Assembly: GCA_000827495.1 (NCBI GenBank)
Contig: KN817580.1
Span: 176,209-240,208 of the forward strand
Origin: Hypholoma sublateritium FD-334 SS-4
Lineage: Eukaryota; Basidiomycota; Agaricomycetes; Agaricales; Strophariaceae
DNA length: 64,000 bases
Direction of reading: 5' to 3'
In this document: piece after piece, positions 58,197 through 64,000 of the stretch
Layout of the letters: every line of letters begins with the position of its first letter
Numbering within the stretch: the first letter of the stretch is position 1
The notes under the pieces: model-generated
Database searches by the model: none
What the model was told of the DNA's origin: nothing
The model's input: the letters and a program-made list of their open reading frames with translations, nothing else
Made by a program: the position numbers and the translations under genes

Positions 58197-59668
58197 CTAA
58201 GATGTGTTTGTGTCAATATTCCCGAGAGCTGCTTGCTTGGCGGCTGCTCTTTTGGCTTTGATCTTGGCCAGAGCGCTGTTTTTGGACACAGGCCTTGAAT
58301 TGGGAACGTAGTTTGGAAACACCTGTCTGGAATAAAAATAAGCAATTTGTTCTTTTCCCGAGGAAGTTAGGCTTACCTGTTCCACCAAGCCATCAGATGG
58401 TTGACATCATCAGCCTCGTCGGGATCCTCCAGATACTCCAGAATACTGTTGTAGAATCGTTCGGAGTCGGTAATAGTATCATTGCGATTGAAGACACCCG
58501 ATGAAGACAGCGCGAACCTTGCCTTCCATGATGGGCGCTTGTTAAAGAAAGAAAGGACGAAGACGCAAAAACAGTACCTGCGTGGCAGCATACGCAATGG
58601 AGCCTCTAGTTACGCCTGTCATTCCGTGTATGCGCGCGTTTCCCGACCTCGTTGCCTTTGCCTCTCTCTCCACAGAACTAGGGGAGGTGAATATGTGCTT
58701 AAATGTCTGCGAGTACAATCATTAGGCGTGAGTGAGCGGTATAAATGTATTTACTTCCCACCTTCACCAATATGGAGCTCTGCAAAAGGCCCTTCGAAGG
58801 ATCTTTGTCATCATATGCGTACGAGCTAAATAAAAAGAGAGGCCACTGATCGCCCGGAACAGTGAGTTCTCCCGAACGAAGCTTGTCCTTGATCCTGGGA
58901 ATAAATATAAGAGCGGTGTTGAAAGAAATGGGAATGTACCCGCACGTACTCAGCATCTGTCCAGTCAAGCCCTGCTGGGCAAAGCAGTGCGCCAGTAACT
59001 TCGTGATGAAACCCGCGGCCCGTTTTTGCATTTCGAGAGATAGGAGGCATTAGTGGTTCACCAGGTGGGACAATCCAATCAATTATTGCCGATTTTAAAC
59101 TCTTAGTATCGTCGGACCTGGCGCTAGATGCTCCTTTTTGAAGCTGACGGACGTTTCAAGATCGGTAAGTGAGTTGATTCTCTTATAAACAAACTCACCA
59201 TTGCCGCAATGGATTGAATATCTTCCTCCGAGTTCGCGCTCATAAGCTTTTCTTCCAGCCCGGGTACGCTTTTCAGCAAGGCACAGAATACCCTATGCTC
59301 TCTCTGCTCCCTATGCAGCACAGCGAAGTACGGTGAGGCTGGTTCAGCGGTGTGGCAGATATGCGTCTTACTGGGGTGTAAAATCTTCTTCTGAATCCTC
59401 AGCGCGTTCGCCTATCCGAATAATCCCATTATTGATTAAGGCGTGCATGTTGCAAAGAGCATGAATTGACCTCCCAAAGTGCCGGCCATGATGAACCAAT
59501 GGGTCCGTAGTGCGTCTGAACGGGCGATTATATTCAAAATTAGAAGTTCGGCAGCCCTTCGGGAGAGCATACGTACGCCTTTCTCCTTGGTCCGAGCTGC
59601 AGGGCATCATGCCGTTTCCCTGAAGATGATGTACCGGCTACGGCGCTGCCGTTCTCTTCAGCGGGCAT
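58197..59668 (-). CDS. DUF6698-like protein, agaricomycete family
   Basis: Eight or so exons from ATG 59668 (MPAEENGSAVAGTSSSGKR) to TAG 58197, all joins in phase. Key stretches are RRTTDPLVHHGRHFGRSIHA, LCNMHALINNGIIRIGERAE, DFTPQEQREHRVFCALLKSV, DDTKSLKSAIIDWIVPPGEP, GFHHEVTGALLCPAGLDW, LTVPGDQWPLFLFSSYAYD, DTITDSERFYNSILEYLEDP and LMAWWNRQVFPNY, with a basic tail. I recognise this as a large, lineage-expanded mushroom family, which I believe is DUF6698, with no known biochemical role. The acceptor after 59384 was chosen by phase (PQEQREH). The gene looks intact despite flanking repeats and decayed sequence. Confidence 0.75.
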
Positions 59669-59943
59669 AGCTTCGAGTGGCGAGAAATATGTAGGAGGAG
59701 GTTGTGGAGCCCACTTGAGAGAAGAAAGCGTTCCTTTAGTACTGAGTTCGAAAGCTAGTGGGCGCTGCAGTCGAGTTTAGGATTGCCGGTGCCTGTTTCA
59801 TACTGTGTGTCGAACGGTGCTGCGGATTGCCATCGGCAACTTCGCATCTTGTTGAAGGTAGCCTAGCATATTGTAGAAGCAGCAGATGCTTGTTCGCAAT
59901 ATATCCGCGCAGTCGGCGAATGTACTAGTTCCCGGGCCAACGG

Positions 59944-60660
59944 GTGCCGAAGTCTCGACGCGACGATGTCGCAGTGAATTCGCTGTTGCTGGCGATCAGG
60001 GTGCGCGCGGTGGGAGGGCGCGGTACGGATTACGCGACGGTATCCGTGTACGCCGTGGGTAGGCTAGCCTGGGCGGTTAGAGTTATTAGCTCCCAAGGCG
60101 GGCAGATCTCGGCCTCAGAGACCATGGATAACGCGCGAGATGGGGCTGCGTAGGCTGAGGAGATCTGGAGAGCAGAGATGCAGAAGGATGGATCCAGATA
60201 TAAGGGCAACTTCCGCGAAATGTGCTTCTTTGTTGAGGCGAAGACCAACGGCAAGCAAAAGGTCGGTACTCAGCACGTCATTAGTGAGCTGAAGGGCAAG
60301 TATATGCAAAGCCTTCCACGACTCGGACGACGTCAGTATACACGGTTTCCGGCTGGTTTTCCACTCATCGTCGCGGTGCTGACACGGCGACTACCTGAGC
60401 TTACAAGTCTGGACGCTGACCCATCGGCTGAGTCGTACGCGTCTCTGACAGCGCGAATCGTCGTGGGCGCCCACTCGCGCATCGGTGGCCAGCGGAACAC
60501 TTTGGGAGCGCATCCTGCTGAGTCAGTGCCTGAGACTAGCGCCGTCCACTGCGCAGCCATACCTACGGCCATAAGCTGATTGATGATTTACAGAAAGCTG
60601 GAGGCCCCGTCAACGCCGCAGTATTCACTGGAAGACACTTAGATAAGGCATGGGAATGGC
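59944..60660 (+). pseudogene. Unrecognised, probably broken coding region
   Basis: One frame runs from 59944 with a TAG at 60151-60153 (possibly an intron acceptor), continues AEEIWRAEMQKDGSRYKGNF, MCFFVEAKTNGKQKVGT, HPAESVPETSAVHCAAIPT to a TGA at 60577. A shift of one base there opens LIDDLQKAGGPVNAAVFTG, HLDKAWEWRVVGYR and a natural-looking stop. The smooth continuation across the shift suggests a single-base deletion in a once intact gene, or an unusual splice. I do not recognise the family. Confidence 0.45.
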
Positions 60661-60745
60661 GCGTCGTGGGCTATAGATGAAACTGCTAAAATGTACTAGC
60701 ACTACGATAATACTGCGGTTGAAGATGCAGTGCGACTCGGATTGC

Positions 60746-60753
60746 TATATAAA
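60746..60753 (+). promoter_or_regulatory. TATA-like box before the RMI1-like gene
   Basis: TATATAAA occurs 53 bp upstream of the chosen ATG at 60799. An earlier in-frame ATG at 60763 lies too close behind the box, which favours the later start. Confidence 0.35.
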
Positions 60754-60798
60754 TGTGCAAAAATGATTCCAGCGATTATCCTTGTCGATTTCTCAACG

Positions 60799-61506
60799 AT
60801 GCCGCCGAACCCGGGTCGACTTGCACGTACACCCCACTATTGGGGTCATGAAATCACTCTCCCGCTCAGGCTCATACAATGGGCCAATGCCATTTATCCG
60901 CGGCCTCAGATCGAACCTGTAGGTTGCAGCTACCTATTCACCGAGTCGGCTGAGCTCATGATTCAAATATAGGAATGGCTGGCGGAATGCTACCGTGATT
61001 TCCGGTTGAGACTGGGCGGCTGCGACATGCTAGATTATCAGGAACTGATGCTGTTCACGGAGGAGCAGATTCTTAGATCAAATTTGGCGCATTCAGCCGT
61101 TAATGGAACGGGAATTGGGCCTGTGAGCTTACGGGCCGGAGGACGCTTGCTAGGCCTTCCTTTATTGGTTCAAGTCGTAGCCGTCACTGAAATCATCCGG
61201 CCCAATAAGCCGCTGATACACAAGCTGAAGTTGTCGGATGGTGATAGCATCTTTAACGCTGTTGCATTTGGGGCATCTATAAACAACAATATCGGGTTTT
61301 ACGACCTTCGGCTTGGCTACAAGGTAGGCGAAATTCATCCGATCCCAGCCAACATTGTGTACAAACTCAGGGAATAGATGCAGCTCAGGTGCCCGCTTAT
61401 ACGGAACGGCGTGGTTGTTTTGCAGGAGCGGACAATAACGTTACTAGGTGGAGAGTGCGGCCTCACAGAGAAGAGGACCACCTTTCGTATCAAACGTAGC
61501 TGTTGA
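60799..61506 (+). CDS. Compact RMI1-like protein (RecQ-mediated genome instability protein 1)
   Basis: Three exons (60799-60918, 60973-61323, 61378-61506) give exactly 200 codons. The two in-frame TAG triplets at 60970-60972 and 61375-61377 are the last bases of two 54-nt GT-AG introns, not nonsense mutations. Splicing joins PRPQIEP to EWLAECYRDF and DLRLGYK to MQLRCPLIRNGVVVLQ. The N-terminal helices (QELMLFTEEQILRSNLAHSA, GTGIGP) and OB-fold (LPLLVQVVAVTEI, HKLKLSDGDSIFNAVAFG, RNGVVVLQERTITLLGGEC) align by eye with RMI1. RMI1 is the partner of RecQ helicase and topoisomerase III that dissolves recombination intermediates. It ends right after the LLGGE motif, whereas many RMI1 proteins continue. 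It lies among decayed DNA, so it may be a paralogue rather than the main copy. Confidence 0.7.
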
Positions 61507-61717
61507 TGTATATGCTCTCCAAATGCGCGATCTCATGTTCACTGCGCCCTTACTTTGCGAGGAGGGCATCCTATTCCAGGTGATAGGCGTTCTTCCTAGA
61601 GATTTGTCGCTGGGGACACGACAAGAGCCCCATCCTGCATCGGGACTAGCCGCTGCCGCATCGTCAGATTTCATAGTATCAGCGCCCTCAGTCTCCGAAC
61701 TGTGAAGATCAGACGCA

Positions 61718-62100
61718 ATGCCATCCGACCCATCGCCCTCCCCGGTATCTTCGCAATCGTCGGTGGCAGTGAGAGCCGAGAGCTGCTGGTCCCTGGATGT
61801 GCATATCCCGACCAAAAAAATGCGCACGGCCAATGCTCAGCATCCAATGCAATCGCATGGCTGTGCGTTGCCTAAGTCGCCCAACGGCAAGGGGAAGCGA
61901 GGGATTCAGTCGAACTTGTTTGCGTAGGATTATCTTCAGCTATCTTTAGCCTTTACCGAGTTGGAAAGCCGCGTTCGTTCTCAAATTAGCACGCAGAGAT
62001 TAGAGGCAGGGGCTGCTACCGAGCGGGTTGACCGGCTCGACTTGGCATAGGCGAGCAGCGCATTGCAGCGGGATGTTTTCGGGCTGAAGTAGCGTCGTAA
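61718..62100 (+). pseudogene. Degenerate coiled-coil coding remnant
   Basis: A frame reads SPSPVSSQSSVAVRAES, HIPTKKMRTANAQHP, GKRGIQSNLFA, TAG, DYLQLSLAFTELESRVRSQ, ATERVDRLDLA, TAG, ASSALQRDVFGLK, TAG, RRKGAPTQ. The heptad pattern continues through all three TAGs, each of which could come from CAG or GAG by one change. This looks like an old coding exon that lost function. The family is not recognised. Confidence 0.45.
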
Positions 62101-64000
62101 AGGCGCGCCAACTCAGGTACAAATCATATTGAGCTAAATTTTATAGGAATTGGCCACTGTGCCGATTGCGCGTACTTGAAGCCTCACAGTCTTGGTCGGC
62201 TATTCCGTCTATGAACGAAGTAAGCACTTAGAGAACGCGCTACGCAGGCGGACATGAGGCTTACCAAATCTACAAAAAGAGCCAACGGCGTTTCTGCGGA
62301 AGAGTAGTTCTGCAGCCTGGCGTTGCCTGAAAGGGCCAGGAATGCTGCATAGAGCCACCACCTCGCTGTCTGGCATCCGCGCAGATGTTCCGATGGGTCG
62401 TGGACGCATCGCAGCGAGCAACGGCTGATACGGCGACTCAGGCAAGTATATGAGCCGCCGACAGATGTTTAGCTGGGTTTAGACGAAGGGCCCGGAGTGA
62501 CGTCAGTAGACGGCGAGAACGACTGGTTCGATACCAAATCGTAACTCGCGCCTTTCTTCACATCAGATTCCGGGGCCTGGGTGATTTCAGCCCTTGTATA
62601 ACGACGTTTGATCAAACATGGGCGGCGATGGCTTGTTCAGCGCCGTGTAAGCTCCGCGTGCAATGGGCAGTCCAGCGGCTTCGAGGCGTGTCTGAACAGG
62701 GGCGAATGTTGCTGAGGTGCTTCTAGGCGATACTGCTGAGTGTACGATATCCATCGCAGACAACTTGTGCTCGCTGCGGACGCGAGGTTGCTTCTTGCCC
62801 TGGCGTGGCTGCTTTGGAGGACCTGCGGCATCAAGTATAGGATCTCCCGCATCCGGTGCGTCGTCTCTGAAAGGTCTGGCTCGCTTGGTAGGTCCAGAGC
62901 TCGCAACGCATAGCGGCGCGGATGCGCTGTTGGATTCTGCGTGCGGCAGACTGGGCAACATGGCACCTACAAGGATACAAGAGGCGTAGGAGTTCGCCGG
63001 CATCAATATAGTGTGCGTCGAGGCTTTATAGGGACTGACTCGGAAGCACCTCGTCGCTTTAGCCCACGGTTTGGATTGACTCGCGCAGCATAGCCGCGAC
63101 TCGGAAGTCAACGTCTGCCGAAATAGCGCGGATCGGTGCGGCGTCGTCGGCCAGCATATTGAGCGGCTGCATCGTACGGGGAAGGGGGGACGGGGAAGGG
63201 AGGGCTACGGGGAGCTCGAGTGCGTCAGACGGACCGTGCTCATCTCAAAGAAGCCGCCGCGCAAGTTGGGAGTTCATACGTTGAGCTCGACCAACTTGTG
63301 CATGCGCTGCTTACCTAGCGGCCCTCGCGGTTTTTTCGCAGCTTGGCCTGGATGGCGTACCGTAGCCTGAACAATTGGCGAGCGCGTTACGCAGAGGTCC
63401 GTAGCTCATTGGCTGGGAAGAAAGGCGGAGAAGGGACTGAGAAGGGTATTACCAACAAGCTGTATTAATACGCGACGCGTGCATTCAACGACAGGCACCA
63501 GCGTACTCACATGATCAGTCGCGTCGCTTACGCGAGCCTCCGGATCCCGGTCCGACTCGCGGCGGCTCTCGCAGACTCAAGATAAATAACTTACCGTCCT
63601 CGCGCGCTCCAGACGACGGCGCGCAGCTACCTCTAGTTCATCGTACTGGACAAACCGACACGTATTCTGCATACCCAGATTTACGCGCACCCGCTGGTCT
63701 CCGCCCGCCGCCGACAGTCGTTTATAAAATGATTTGCGGCGGCGCGGATACGAGCGAAGGCCCGGGCGCGGACGATTGCCTCGACGCCGCTTCGAATCGA
63801 AGGCTACACGTCTCGCAGAGGAGGGGCAGCGCATCCGATGATACGGCTGCAATCGGTCTATGCGTGTAAATCCGCTAGATTTTCGATTTTAGCCGTACTC
63901 CACTATTTAGACAAGGGGAGCTAGGAGGTACCCGACCTAGCTAGCTCCAGTGAAATAACAGAGACATAAGCACCTACTCAGAGACTGTGACAGACAGCAA
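62101..64000. other. Right-end stretch, probably decayed or repetitive DNA
   Basis: CpG-rich sequence with overlapping short frames on both strands. On the minus strand, 63111-62587 (KRARPFRDDAPDAG, KQPRVRSEHKLSAMDIVHS) and 63852-63577 (VQYDELEVAARRRLERART) look slightly protein-like but match no family I know. The former breaks near 62598 and a shifted frame continues QAPESDVKKGASYDLVSNQS to a stop. A hairpin GGAGCTAG (63917-63924) with CTAGCTCC (63941-63948) lies near the window edge. Confidence 0.4.

Noticed and set aside
60970..61377. TAG triplets read as nonsense mutations or as reassigned codons
   Set aside because: Both end introns with GTAGG-type donors, and splicing restores conserved RMI1 sequence. 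Other genes here use TAG as a normal stop (for example RPL21).

Overview
The window looks like nuclear DNA of a filamentous basidiomycete, most likely an agaricomycete. Genes are dense, on both strands and intron-rich, with many GT-AG introns of about 45-60 nt. Several products belong to families I associate with mushrooms: a But2-like type II membrane protein ending in a QYQT-like motif, an agaricomycete seven-helix protein, an HxD-type variant kinase and a DUF6698-like protein. Multi-exon models were assembled by eye from splice sites and family motifs, so exon edges are good to a few bases where a motif crosses the junction and less certain elsewhere. No species is assigned.

Layout. 1-9.4 kb is gene-poor and AT-rich on its left side, with a type II membrane protein (2169-3199), a 42-bp minisatellite, a seven-helix membrane protein and a UstYa/DUF3328-family protein. 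9.7-18.5 kb holds a fused MET8-MET1 siroheme synthase, a Lam/Ysp-type GRAM-VASt sterol-transfer protein and a divergent multi-pass membrane protein, with a duplicated segment in the shared promoter. 18.6-34.2 kb holds a small MYND protein, a full-size ABCA-type ABC transporter, an adenylation-thiolation-reductase (NRPS-like) enzyme and an ER class I alpha-mannosidase.

34.3-56.3 kb is mostly housekeeping: divergent RPS9 and RPL21, a xanthine dioxygenase-like TfdA enzyme, a small SH3-like protein, a kinase-like protein, raptor/KOG1 divergent from dynactin p150, a C2H2 zinc-finger gene and adenosine kinase. Between the last two lies a tandem array of broken copies of the 3' end of the zinc-finger gene. 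One copy lacks an intron precisely and another carries a roughly 260-bp insertion.

From 56.3 kb to the end the DNA is repeat-rich and decaying. It has a roughly 135-bp satellite-like array with alternating A/B units, an intact DUF6698-like gene, a compact RMI1-like gene whose two apparent in-frame stops are intron acceptors, and coding remnants with in-frame stops.

The genes do not form one obvious pathway. Local themes are divergent pairs sharing short promoters (RPS9/RPL21, KOG1/dynactin, Lam/membrane protein) and two purine-related genes (xanthine dioxygenase-like, adenosine kinase). I see no convincing undescribed system. The best leads are the zinc-finger fragment array with its intron-less copy, the dimeric satellite, the compact RMI1-like gene and the UstYa homologue with altered metal motifs.
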